Below, in pieces: positions 42,715-53,228 of a stretch of 64,000 nucleotides of DNA (its first letter is position 1; every line of letters begins with the position of its first letter). The notes under the pieces are model-generated. The model searched no databases, was not told the DNA's origin, and worked only from the letters and a program-made list of their open reading frames with translations. This DNA comes from Lineus longissimus (taxonomy: Eukaryota > Nemertea > Pilidiophora > Heteronemertea > Lineidae). Location: assembly GCF_910592395.1 (NCBI RefSeq), contig NC_088317.1, positions 8,000,001 to 8,064,000 on the forward strand, read 5' to 3'. The position numbers and the translations under genes are program-made.

Positions 42715-42905
42715 AGTGACCCCAAAACTTATCCCAGTGGGACTAAAACTTCTCACGGCGTGATAAATTTACACCCGCTCTATTGGCCACAACTAAAACT
42801 TGTCTTCATATGATGCCTTCACCGGGAAACGAACCCACGCCAACACATAAACTCATGTGTGGAAGCTCCATGCTTTACACACTCGGCTATTGAACTTTCT
42901 ACTAG
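42715..42905 (-). mobile_element. tRNA-derived SINE
   Basis: On the minus strand, an A-box-like TAGCCGAGTGTG (near 42880-42890) and a B-box-like GGGTTCGTTTCCC (near 42823-42835) stand about 50 bp apart, with a long variable-arm-like stem between (ACACATGAGTTTATGTGT), as in Ser/Leu tRNAs. The downstream part is a non-tRNA body. The fold is not good enough for a working tRNA. Confidence 0.5.
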
Positions 42906-42929
42906 ATCAATGACATTTATTCCTATTTG

Positions 42930-43075
42930 ATGTAACACCTGTTAAACAGTGCTGCCATCTGATAGCATTTGGCCTAACCAAATAAGTGAACAGTGCTGCT
43001 ATCTGCTAGCTTTTTACCTAACCGCGAAGTTAACAGTGCTGCCATCTGATAACTTTTTTTATCTAACCAAAATTC
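42930..43075. repeat. Three copies of an AACAGTGCTGCCATCTGATA motif
   Basis: Direct repeats of about 45 bp beginning near 42945, 42988 and 43030, each containing TGCTGCYATCTGMTA and ending with CTAACC. They lie just left of Polinton copy 2 and may mark its edge. Confidence 0.7.
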
Positions 43076-43722
43076 AAGGAAAAATTCAAGGGAAAATTCA
43101 AGGAAAAATTCAAGTAAATTAAATGTATTACCCATTGGCAACGAAGCATAAGGATAACATTACATTTGACTTTTATCACTTTGATGCCTATGTTACCGCT
43201 AACAGATTTTTCAAAGTACAAGAGAGTGATATCACGCCAGAGTTTTTAAAATTGAAAAACAGAGATGATTGTCTTAGACTTGAAAAAAACCCACTGGCGT
43301 TCTACCAGAATCAGTTTAACATGGCCGTATGGTTCGCGACAACTGGATGTGGCATTTCACTAGAGCATCTGAACAGCAGCAATCAAATGATCAGATCACT
43401 TTACAGGTTTCACACTTACTATCAAATCAGAAAAATTATTAAAAACCTTGATATCCCCATTTTGGGAGAAAGCAATTTCAATGAAACAAATAATAACATT
43501 AACCGTAGGAAACTAGGGGAGTTACTAAGCGAATTTGGCTTAAAAAACGAGTATGATTTTTCAGTGTTTGCAAGCAATTACGGATGGACTTCCTGGAGTG
43601 AACCGGATTACAATCCAAGCATAATTGATCCTGGTTACTACATCAATGATTCGAAAATCAATTTCTTTCTGGCGCAAGTTCACGAGAATAGAATGCCACC
43701 AATGTTTACAAAAGACTGGGAC

Positions 43723-44433
43723 TGTAAAGGTTCGCACGATAAAACAGACTCGACACGTTCAGTCAGGTACAGGTGTCTTTAATAACTCAATGGAGGAACT
43801 GCAAATATAATAGAAGTGGGATTACAATTCAATCAACATATCTAACACAGATCAATGACTCCACACTATATCATCCTTATTACAATACATCAAACAGCCA
43901 AGCACCAGGCTTATATCATCATAATCAAACTATATCAAACAGCCTAGAAACCAGGCTTATCATCCAAATCACAATATATCAAACAGCCTAGAAACCAGGC
44001 TTATCATCCGAATCACAATATATCAAACAGCCTAGAAACCAGGCTTATCATCTGAATCACAATATATCAAACAGCCTAGAAACCAGGCTTATCATCCGAA
44101 TCACAATATATCAAACAGCCTAGAAACCAGGCTTATCATCTGAATCACAATATATCAAACACGAATACAATGTTAACTTTTGAACAAACTTACCCCACAA
44201 CTTCGTTCTACCATAATATACATCCTACCATTCTAAACTCCACCCTACTACTGACTAAAGCTAAAACTCCAACCTTAAAACCTACTTAAAACATATTTAC
44301 ACAACAACGCACTCACCCAATAACTCAGTCACACAATAGCACCATTCAACTCTTAAAATACCCTATATACACCATTCAACTATTACAACACCATAATTAT
44401 TCACCATGGTCGGTCATCGGTCAATTCGTTACA
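43723..44433 (-). repeat. 3' LTR of the Gypsy element (711 bp)
   Basis: The mate at 49077-49787 has the same length; one mismatch seen by eye lies near 44119 against 49460 (A against T in an ATATATC/TTATATC context). It contains about five tandem copies of a 43-bp unit with CAGCCTAGAAACCAGGCT (about 43894-44160). Confidence 0.9.
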
Positions 44434-44446
44434 TATCCCCCATCTC
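44434..44446 (-). other. Polypurine tract
   Basis: On the minus strand, GAGATGGGGGATA directly precedes the 3' LTR, as expected for a plus-strand primer. Confidence 0.55.
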
Positions 44447-44512
44447 AGGGGAAAAAAGGGGATCTCAAAAAGATTCAACTTTTTCGCAGAATTCAGATTC
44501 GAGACAGTTTCT

Positions 44513-47500
44513 CTAAGTCCGACTAATGTAATCAGCTCCTACGTTGTCAACCCCCCTAATGGCTCTCACATTGAACCGATAGGGCTGCAACAACAGTGCC
44601 CACCTCATGAGTCTACTGTTACTAGCCTTGTTTCTTTTCAGAAACGTCAGAGGTTGGTGATCTGTCTCCAAAATGAACTCAACTCCATATAGATACCTGT
44701 GGAACTTGTGAACACCCCACACCACCGCTAAGCACTCCAACTCAACAGTTGCATAGTTCTGTTCTCTGGGCAGTAACTTTTTACTGGCATAGGCAATGGG
44801 TAACTTCACGCCATCCACTACTTGCAGCAGCACAGCACCAAGTCCCTTGTCAGACGCGTCTGTCCGAAGAATAAACATCTCATTCAATGCTGGTAGTCTC
44901 AGAATGGGCTTTGAACAAAGCGCCCGTTTCAACTTGCGAAAGGCTGTTTCCTGAACTTCGGACCATCCAACTTTATTTGGTTGTCCCTTCTTTGTCAAGT
45001 CCGTAAGTGGTGATGCCAATTCGCACAGTATCTCCTTTACCTCCTCAATCTGTTCTGGCCTCAAATCACCACAGATGTGGACATCTTCCATGGTTTCACC
45101 CACTTTGTCCACCACTTGGTCCTCTAACCTTGGTAGCTGAGTCTCTACCTCTGGGGGTTCTGCCTCAACACTCTCTAAAACCACAGCGCACTGCTCTTCT
45201 CCATCCTCCACTACAACTGCAACTTGATCTCGTGCACGTGGAATATATTGCTTCAACATGTTTATGTGGAAGGTCCTCTCTTTCCCATCCATCATCAGTC
45301 TATAGTCCATGGCATTAATCTTCTTAACAACCTTGTAAGGGCCTCGCCATTGCATCAGCAGCTTGTTGGCGTTAATGGGTAACAGTACCAACGCCTCATC
45401 ACCCTCACTCATCTGGCGTACTCTAGTGCGCTTGTCAAAATACTGCTTCTGTTTCTTGGCTGCCCCCTTCAGATTGTCTTGTGCCAACTTCAATGTCTCC
45501 TCCAGACGGTTCCTCAGATCGAACACGTACTGGTATGTAGTTTTCACCTCCTGGTCCAAGTCCTCTTGTGACCATAACTGTCTAAGTATAGACAGTGGTC
45601 CCCGCACTGACCGTCCGTACAGGAGTTCAAATGGGGAAAATCCGGTACTATCTTGCGGAACTTCTCGGTAGGCAAATAGCAGAGGGTTGATATATCTATC
45701 CCAATCCTTCGGACGCTCAGCACACATTTTCTTGAGCATCTGCTTGAGCGTTCCATTGAACTTCTCCACTAAGCCATTACACTGGGGATGGTATGGTGTA
45801 GTTGTAGTTCGCTGGAAAGATAGTAGTCTGCTCACTTCCTTCATCAAATCAGCGATAAACTGCGAACCTAAGTCGGTCAGTATTTCTTCAGCCACACCCA
45901 GTCGACTGTAAATATCAACTAAAGCCTCCGCCACCCGTTCTGTCTCAATCTTAGGTAGTGCGATTGCTTCCGGGTACCTGGTTGCGTAGTCCATGAATGT
46001 AAGGATGTAGCGGTTGCCTCTGTCAGTTGGCGGAAACAGGGGTCCAATCAAATCCAGAGCCACACGCTCAAAAGGTGAACCCATCAACGGCATCTTTCCT
46101 AGTGGGACCTTTAGAACCCTGCCCTTCGGGATAAAGCGCTGGCATAGGTCACAGGAACGGCAGTAACGAGTCACTTCTGACTGTATCCCAGGCCAGTAGA
46201 ACTCGTCCAATACTCGATGATAGGTCTTCCTGCGGCCTAAATGCCCTGCCATGAGAGAGTCATGGGCCAAGTACATCACCTTGACACGGAACTTCACTGG
46301 CAGCAGGAGCTGAAGATACTCCTTTCCATTGTCCACTCTTGGCGAAACAAACTTTCGATACAACAGCGATTTCTTATATCTGTAAGATGTCACCGCCCCA
46401 TACTTGTTCCGCTTTTGCGTTCCATCCTTTGCATATTGGTGGAACTTGGTAAGTGAAGGATCAGTTGCCTGTTCGATCCGGAATATTTCCTTGTCTTCCA
46501 GGTCACCAACTATTTTCGGTACTCTAAGTGGCTTCAAATCCATCTTCTCACGCTTTTTCTGTGCTCGAGTCAATACCGCTGCAACTGTCCAATCGAGATC
46601 CGGGTCTCCGGGTTCCCTTGCCCCTTCGATGTTACCAATTATGATGTCATACAACGGCTTCTCCATGCACATCGCCTCAACCTTCCCCTTATAGAAGGGT
46701 GTGTCAACGGCCACTGCAGCCATCGGAACTGTCAAGGTCGATCCATCTATGAGGGTACATCGCTGAGTCGTTCCTAAGTAACGGGCCGGATCAACCAAGT
46801 CCTTCCTAATAACAACTCCACTGCACCCAGTGTCTCTCAACACCCTTAGCACCGCGGGATGTCCGTCAATTTTCCCTGAGTGGACCGGCATACTATTCAG
46901 GCCACCACCTGTGTGAGTAATTGACGATGAGCAGTTTGTGGATATGAGGGTTGGGTTCCCACCAGTGACGGAATTGAGAACTGAACCCGTCGTTGGAGTC
47001 ACTCCCATACAGTATGACACCTCATGATCAGAGGCTTCACCCCCGCTGGAATCCATCTCAGTAGGCTGTCCCTCAGCTCTCATACTTGCTGCTGCAAGTC
47101 GAGTATGACAAAACCTGGCTATGTGACCAATTTTACCACAGTAGTTACATTTCCTCGTATCCTTATAAAAGCTACCCTGTTTCTGACCAAATGATGAATC
47201 TGATCTGTTTCCAGCACTGTTAGCAGTTGGAGTGTTCCTCAAAGAGACCTGCTTTACTTGTTCAGGCTGCCTGGGATCTGGCCCGACCGTTGCTCTAGGC
47301 CGGTAAAGAATATTCAGGATGTTACCTCCCCTTGCCTCTCTGTACTGATCAGCTAATATTGCCATACCCTTGACAGAGTTTGGGACTCTCTCCCGTAAGA
47401 ATAGCTTTAACTCTGGTGCACAGACACGGAGAAACTGTTCTCGCATAAACAGGTCAACAATTCCCTCAAAAGTTGCACTCGCTTTCGCCAACTCCTGCCA

Positions 47501-48136
47501 TCGGTCTAAATAGTTCCTTAGGCGAGTGGTAAACTGTCCAAAGGTTTCCCCTGCGTCTGGCTTGGCTGACCGAAACCTCTTCTGAAAACCACCCACGGTC
47601 AAATCAAAACGGACCAACAGCGCCTCCTTCAACTTCTGGAAATCCATGGCCTCAGTGGATGAGAGGCGGGAGTAGACCTCTAATGCTTTTCCCTTCAGCA
47701 GGGCCCCAAGATTTACACCCCATTGGTCTTTGTCCCACGATTGGGCCTCTGCATAACGCTCAAAACGATGAAGATAGGCATCCATGTCATCCTTTGTCTC
47801 GTCAAATGTGGGAAGTCTCGGAGTCTTTGGCGTAACTTTGGTGGTGCTGGTGGTGGTCTTAGCTGTTGACACTGCCAGTTTCTGTTGCTCCTGTAATAAT
47901 TCCAACCGCCGCTGATGCTCAAGTTCTCGTTCCTTCCTATCTTCCTCACGCTCACGATCCTTCTGCTCCCTCTCTTTCTCTCTCCTCTCAGCCTCTCTCT
48001 CCTCTCGTTCTTTCTCCCTCTCGGACACCCGTTCTTCTCGCTCAGCATTTTGCTGTTCCGTCACAAATGCCTTCAAATCCTTGGCGGTTAACCCCATCTC
48101 TTTTCCCAACTGGGTAAGCTCCTTCAATCTTTCCAT
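44513..48136 (-). CDS. Gag-Pol polyprotein lacking reverse transcriptase
   Basis: 1207 residues, one open frame. A charged coiled coil (about 25-90) leads into a gag domain (about 108-275). A zinc knuckle CNYCGKIGHIARFC is at 330-343 and the protease motif DTGCS at about 435. Integrase runs from about 625 (HDSLMAGH, CDLC near 662) with acids near D695, D754 and E791. RNase H spans about 1075-1160 (LRTDASDKG, ETDHQPL) and then NVGADYISRT. A full Gypsy polyprotein would have about 300 residues of reverse transcriptase between EILCEL and SPLTDLTKKG (near 1040). Here these are joined directly and in frame. It could not copy itself but could move with help. Confidence 0.9.
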   Translation of the reverse strand: MERLKELTQLGKEMGLTAKDLKAFVTEQQNAEREERVSEREKEREEREAERREKEREQKDREREEDRKERELEHQRRLELLQEQQKLAVSTAKTTTSTTKVTPKTPRLPTFDETKDDMDAYLHRFERYAEAQSWDKDQWGVNLGALLKGKALEVYSRLSSTEAMDFQKLKEALLVRFDLTVGGFQKRFRSAKPDAGETFGQFTTRLRNYLDRWQELAKASATFEGIVDLFMREQFLRVCAPELKLFLRERVPNSVKGMAILADQYREARGGNILNILYRPRATVGPDPRQPEQVKQVSLRNTPTANSAGNRSDSSFGQKQGSFYKDTRKCNYCGKIGHIARFCHTRLAAASMRAEGQPTEMDSSGGEASDHEVSYCMGVTPTTGSVLNSVTGGNPTLISTNCSSSITHTGGGLNSMPVHSGKIDGHPAVLRVLRDTGCSGVVIRKDLVDPARYLGTTQRCTLIDGSTLTVPMAAVAVDTPFYKGKVEAMCMEKPLYDIIIGNIEGAREPGDPDLDWTVAAVLTRAQKKREKMDLKPLRVPKIVGDLEDKEIFRIEQATDPSLTKFHQYAKDGTQKRNKYGAVTSYRYKKSLLYRKFVSPRVDNGKEYLQLLLPVKFRVKVMYLAHDSLMAGHLGRRKTYHRVLDEFYWPGIQSEVTRYCRSCDLCQRFIPKGRVLKVPLGKMPLMGSPFERVALDLIGPLFPPTDRGNRYILTFMDYATRYPEAIALPKIETERVAEALVDIYSRLGVAEEILTDLGSQFIADLMKEVSRLLSFQRTTTTPYHPQCNGLVEKFNGTLKQMLKKMCAERPKDWDRYINPLLFAYREVPQDSTGFSPFELLYGRSVRGPLSILRQLWSQEDLDQEVKTTYQYVFDLRNRLEETLKLAQDNLKGAAKKQKQYFDKRTRVRQMSEGDEALVLLPINANKLLMQWRGPYKVVKKINAMDYRLMMDGKERTFHINMLKQYIPRARDQVAVVVEDGEEQCAVVLESVEAEPPEVETQLPRLEDQVVDKVGETMEDVHICGDLRPEQIEEVKEILCELASPLTDLTKKGQPNKVGWSEVQETAFRKLKRALCSKPILRLPALNEMFILRTDASDKGLGAVLLQVVDGVKLPIAYASKKLLPREQNYATVELECLAVVWGVHKFHRYLYGVEFILETDHQPLTFLKRNKASNSRLMRWALLLQPYRFNVRAIRGVDNVGADYISRT

Positions 48137-49058
48137 CCTTACTCGTTACACCCAAACTTTAGAACAAAATAAATTATATCTAGTTTAAGTGGAAAAAACA
48201 ATACGACCTGAAACACAATGACCTGGAATATAATGACGTGCAGTGTAATGACCTGAACCAGAACACTCAAACCGAATTTATTCCCTACTTCAAGTTACCC
48301 TCGCACTTTCACCAACATCCGTACTCGCTTCCACTCATCATCAGACCTGTACTATAATATCACCACAATCCTGGTAAACATTCAACTCTAGGACCAATAC
48401 AAACTCATAACATCTTCAAACTCTATAGTATAAAATGAACATATATACATACACCAATAATATCTTCAGCAAAACCACCTCAACTCTACCCCACTTTCAA
48501 AATTTGTAACTAAAGATGTGGGTTCCTCTTAACACACCAACATTACATAAATAGCGTACAAAATTCAAATCAAAACGCAGGGTGGTCACGTCTTTCAATC
48601 TCCAGTTAAAATAGTTTTAAATATATGCAGCAATTATGAAATATTATACACCTCTCTGCCCCAATACAAACACATACAAGATGAAATAATGATATCACAC
48701 GTTATAACACACCATGTTCAATCAAGGACTACACAATTAGGCACAGTCTGATCCTCCAATGTCCGGCCAACCTCCGAGTCCTGCTGCATCCGTTTCAAAC
48801 CTGATGTACTATTAGCAGATGTTAACGATATCGTTGCGCGCGCTTAGGAAGCCAGCACCCTCGAGGTCACCGGTTACTGAACTCCAATCATAACACACTG
48901 TGATCGAACACTCCGAACTTGGACCCTTGCCACCGTAAGTTGTGATCGACTCGGAATCCTGATTTGCATGTATAAAGTGATACGTAAGCTACTCCTCATA
49001 TACCAATGACGTGATGTAGCCTATTGTCGTGACCGCATGGTGTTGACATCGCAGAGAG
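48137..49058. other. Leader of the Gypsy element, no gene
   Basis: 5' untranslated leader on the minus strand between the primer binding site and the polyprotein start. A/T rich, with no frame I would support. Confidence 0.6.
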
Positions 49059-49076
49059 ATCCTGGGAAGGTCGCCA
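49059..49076 (-). other. Primer binding site
   Basis: On the minus strand, TGGCGACCTTCCCAGGAT begins directly after the 5' LTR. TGG as the first bases fits pairing with the CCA end of a tRNA; I cannot tell which one. Confidence 0.65.
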
Positions 49077-49787
49077 TGTAAAGGTTCGCACGATAAAACA
49101 GACTCGACACGTTCAGTCAGGTACAGGTGTCTTTAATAACTCAATGGAGGAACTGCAAATATAATAGAAGTGGGATTACAATTCAATCAACATATCTAAC
49201 ACAGATCAATGACTCCACACTATATCATCCTTATTACAATACATCAAACAGCCAAGCACCAGGCTTATATCATCATAATCAAACTATATCAAACAGCCTA
49301 GAAACCAGGCTTATCATCCAAATCACAATATATCAAACAGCCTAGAAACCAGGCTTATCATCCGAATCACAATATATCAAACAGCCTAGAAACCAGGCTT
49401 ATCATCTGAATCACAATATATCAAACAGCCTAGAAACCAGGCTTATCATCCGAATCACATTATATCAAACAGCCTAGAAACCAGGCTTATCATCTGAATC
49501 ACAATATATCAAACACGAATACAATGTTAACTTTTGAACAAACTTACCCCACAACTTCGTTCTACCATAATATACATCCTACCATTCTAAACTCCACCCT
49601 ACTACTGACTAAAGCTAAAACTCCAACCTTAAAACCTACTTAAAACATATTTACACAACAACGCACTCACCCAATAACTCAGTCACACAATAGCACCATT
49701 CAACTCTTAAAATACCCTATATACACCATTCAACTATTACAACACCATAATTATTCACCATGGTCGGTCATCGGTCAATTCGTTACA
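49077..49787 (-). repeat. 5' LTR of the Gypsy element (711 bp)
   Basis: The same length as the 3' LTR and nearly identical to it. It is followed by GGGAC, the second copy of the target duplication. Confidence 0.9.
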
Positions 49788-50587
49788 GGGACGCTGGGAT
49801 GTCTAATTTCAAATATCCAGATACTTTCATCAATGATCATGTCAGTAGACACAAGAATGTATTTGATGTGATAAAACAGAAATCATGCCAAACGTACCAA
49901 CAATTCATGACACTTAAGTCCTCAGGTTTCTCGAATCCAGGGATAGAAAGATTGAATGATTCCATCAGAACATATGTTTACTGTGTACTGGGATCACAGG
50001 CCCTTACTAGAACCCCGATTACTGGGACAACAGGAACTGAATTTGACGCCCAGAAGGAGTTCATCAAACTGCTAAGTGACTCAATTGAACAGCATGTGGA
50101 TATCCCTACCTCAATTGCTAGATACCAGAAAGCACTGTCGGACACTCACACACGATTAGACTATGTAATTGCCCCAGGTCTGTACATCATAGGGTCTGAC
50201 ATGGTACTCAAGATCGGTAAGATCGAGAATTACAACAATGATATACTGATAGCAACTAAACACTTGAAGCCTGGTAAGAATGACATTAACAATGAAAAGA
50301 CCTTGCCTCCTCCATTGATGCAAGGCCAAACTTCTAAGAAGATAAGGGTTAAGGCTAATATCACTACACCAAAAGATGTGAAGACTGTTGTGTCCAGTAA
50401 AACTGCTGTAACAAGTAAGGCTGACGCAACTGGTAGGCGTGATGTGATCAATAAGACTGATGTGCCCAATAAGACTGATGAAACAAGTAGGCCTGATGTG
50501 ACCGATAAGACTGATGATACTTATGAGACAATCAAGTTTATCCTCTATGCTGTTGTTGGAAGTTTAATTTTTATTACTGTAAAGTAA

Positions 50588-53159
50588 ATGGCTGAAGGAA
50601 GAGGAGTAGAAGAAAATCTCGAAATGGATGAGTTTAATAATACTTTAATATATGTAGCAAACAGTAGTTCCAATGTTGAAGAACCATTCATTCTTCAAGT
50701 ACATGATGACGGCACAACTTACAAAACAGGTAATAGTAACCAAGTACCTGATGAGACCGCAGACAGAAACACAGATAGTCGTAACTTAAGTTCTGAAACT
50801 TCGTTTATTAAAACACCAGAAAGAGCAAAAAGTTTTGACCCTCAATTAGAAATCCAGAAGTTAAGGTACCTCGAGATTGAGGATGAAGTTGCTAAGGCAT
50901 TTGAAGGAACAGAATGGAAATATGACAGGGGTAATCTGAGTAATATTGCAAGAATCTTTAAGACTGAAACAAAAGGAAAACACATTTACTACATTCCGTC
51001 ACCACAAGAACTTAAAGAACTTACAGACAACCAAAGAAAAAATACTGTCGTATGGCGGCGAACTAAAGTTTTTCGCTTAACTCAAGATAATGGAAAAGTG
51101 TATTCTGAAGCAACTTTAAAAGGCAAATATGGCCAAAGATTTATTAATAAATTGAATGAATTAATTAAAGCAAAAAAGCCAATTCAACCAGACCCAGAAT
51201 CAATTTCAACATCAGAATCAATTTCAACACCAGAATCATCTTCAGCATCAATATCATTGGAATTGCCTGACATGGAAGGTTATTCATCAAAAAGGGAAAC
51301 TCAATCTGTACCACCTTTAGTTAAGTTTGATGCTGTTGAACCCACTGCACGTACAGTAGATCTTGATTTTTTACCTATTCTTAAACCCATAGTTAAAATA
51401 ATAGATGCTACTGATGATGAATTAAGGGCATTTGGTTTTACAGAATACGCTTTGAGAGAAGTTAGAGGGTTAAAACACGCTGGGGATGATCTTGCAGCAG
51501 TTAAGCTGGAGAAAGATATGAAAATAGAAAACCTAGAAGAAACACTTAACAATCTAGCAAGAGACTATGTTAACTCTGTAGAAAAAGATGTTAACGCAAA
51601 GGACGAGCTAAGAATAAAAATTGAGGAAGTGAAAGAGGAACTGAATAGAGAACGTGCCAAGGTATTTGAATTAGACAGAGAAGCTGAAAGCAGTTCAAAA
51701 AGACTGAAACGTTTGTATGGCAAGCCAAAGCGGAATTTATTCAAGACTTTAGAATAACCATTCAAGAAGTTAAATATAAGTTCAAGAAGGAAATATATGT
51801 TCAAGACTAAAATATGTTCAACCTTGAATCAAATGTTTTCAACCTTAAATAAAATATGTTCAACCTTGAATAAAATATGTTCAACCTTGAATAAAATATG
51901 TCCAACCTTGAACAAAATATATTCAACCTTGAACAGAATATATTCAAGACTCACGTGACCATATTCAAGACTCACGTGACCATATTCAAGATGCACGTGA
52001 CCACAAAATTGATGACGTAGAGCGTAGAATCTGTGGTACTTCTGATGCGTTCTGTTTCACGACGTGATTGATTGCCTGTATAGCCTAAACACTCAAACAT
52101 GTCAAAAGACAACGAGAATCCGATACAGTGGTATGAAAGGTGAGAGGCATTGCGCATTTTGAACCTATAATTTGCCTGATATGTCTGTGAAACATGTATC
52201 GACTCTGACATTCACTCGGCATCCATGTCATGATGTGTAGGATTGCAGTACATGTCAGGTGTAGGCAGCTAGGTACGTGTACAACCATGTGTCAAAACCT
52301 TCGTGCGAACAATTCGAGCTCCGAAACGCAACACAAGTACCATGGGTTCGGGAAAGTCTGGACGCGGGTTCGGGAAAGTCCGTAAAGCATCAAAACATGA
52401 GCAACTACGTCATCAATTTTGTGGTCACGTGCGTCTTGAATATGGTCACGTGAGTCTTGAATATATTTTGTTCAAGGTTGAATATATTTTGTTCAAGGTT
52501 GGACATATTTTATTCAAGGTTGAACATATTTTATTCAAGGTTGAACATATTTTATTCAAGGTTGAAAACATTTGATTCAAGGTTGAACATATTTTAGTCT
52601 TGAACATATATTTCCTTCTTGAACTTATATTTAACTTCTTGAATGGTAATTCTAAAGTCTTGAATAAATTCCGCTTTGGCTTGCCATACGTTTGATCACT
52701 GATGTCTTGAAGAAACCAGATTCACAGATTTCACTCAAGGACAGAATCAAGTTACTTTTTAAGGTTGAAGGCCTTACCATTGCTGCAATAGTCACTGCAG
52801 TGACTATGATACTGAGCACTTTAGGTCTTATTATCAGTAATGCTTTGAAATCTGTGCCTAAACCAGGACCACCAAGTCCAAGCCCACCAAGTCCGGATAA
52901 ACCATCATCAATTCCAGATAAAGTTAGAGAAGGAATAAAGACGTTTGCTAAATGGCTAAAAGAACTGGCCAAGAAATCAGTTGCGGCTTTACCGGGAATC
53001 ATCGGTTCTATCGTATCATTTCTCCTGAAAACAATTGGTGCAGTTGTTGGGTTCATGGGCGAACATCTAGTCATTCTAGTGATTGTTGTTGTTAGCTCCA
53101 TAATTTATGGTTTGATAGAAGGTGTTAAAGCTGTTAAAGCTGTTAAAGCTGCTAAGTAA
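50588..53159 (+). pseudogene. Coiled-coil and membrane structural protein, split by a foldback element
   Basis: The ATG lies in AAGTAAATGG, directly after the previous gene's stop. The first part (50588 to about 51715) has a folded-looking region (about 100-200, YYIPSPQELKELTDNQRK), Ser/Pro repeats, then a coiled coil (about 290-385). The second part (from 52689) has a helix, a membrane segment with AAIVTAVTMIL, a Pro-rich linker and two more hydrophobic stretches, the same as the gene at 2-400. Reading continues in one frame if the 51716-52688 insertion and one TSD are disregarded. The insertion now gives an early stop (51755-51757). Likely a virion protein; inferred. Confidence 0.7.
51716..52688. 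mobile_element. 973-bp foldback element with 6-bp TSD
   Basis: Ends TATGGCAAGCCAAAGC and GCTTTGGCTTGCCATA are inverted copies, flanked by CGTTTG on both sides (51710-51715, 52689-52694). Arms of about 290-305 bp hold tandem units like ATATGTTCAACCTTGAATAA and CACGTGAC motifs. The centre has no gene. Its ends and units differ from those of the 9929-12982 foldback element. Confidence 0.9.
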
Positions 53160-53228
53160 TGATTGATTTTTCAAGTCAGAGATGAAATGATCAAATAAAT
53201 AGAATGATTTTCAAGTCAAATAAATAGA

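Larger units (their letters stand above)
43723..49787 (-). mobile_element. Ty3/Gypsy LTR retrotransposon, Gmr1-like, RT deleted
   Basis: 6,065 bp, bounded by two 711-bp LTRs with TGTAA...TTACA ends and by the 5-bp duplication GGGAC (43718-43722 and 49788-49792). The coding strand is minus. Domain order is gag, zinc knuckle, protease, integrase, RNase H; the reverse transcriptase is absent. Putting integrase before RNase H is the copia-like order known from Gmr1-type Gypsy elements. The LTRs are nearly identical, so the insertion is recent. Confidence 0.92.
43123..50587 (+). pseudogene. 464-residue conserved Polinton protein, split by an LTR element
   Basis: The ATG lies in AATTAAATG. The first part (43123-43722, 200 codons) has FDAYVTANRFFKVQ and QNQFNMAVWFATTGCGIS, and the second (49793-50587, 265 codons with stop) has Thr/Lys/Asp-rich repeats (NKTDVPNKTDET type) and a C-terminal membrane segment (IKFILYAVVGSLIFITV). 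The frame is the same on both sides of the insertion and has no other damage, so the gene was open when the retrotransposon landed. Its first position, before the capsid genes, suggests a large structural protein. I do not recognise a named family. Confidence 0.6.

Noticed and set aside
42815-42905. Functional tRNA gene
   Set aside because: The boxes are degenerate and the acceptor stem does not pair, so a SINE is the better reading.
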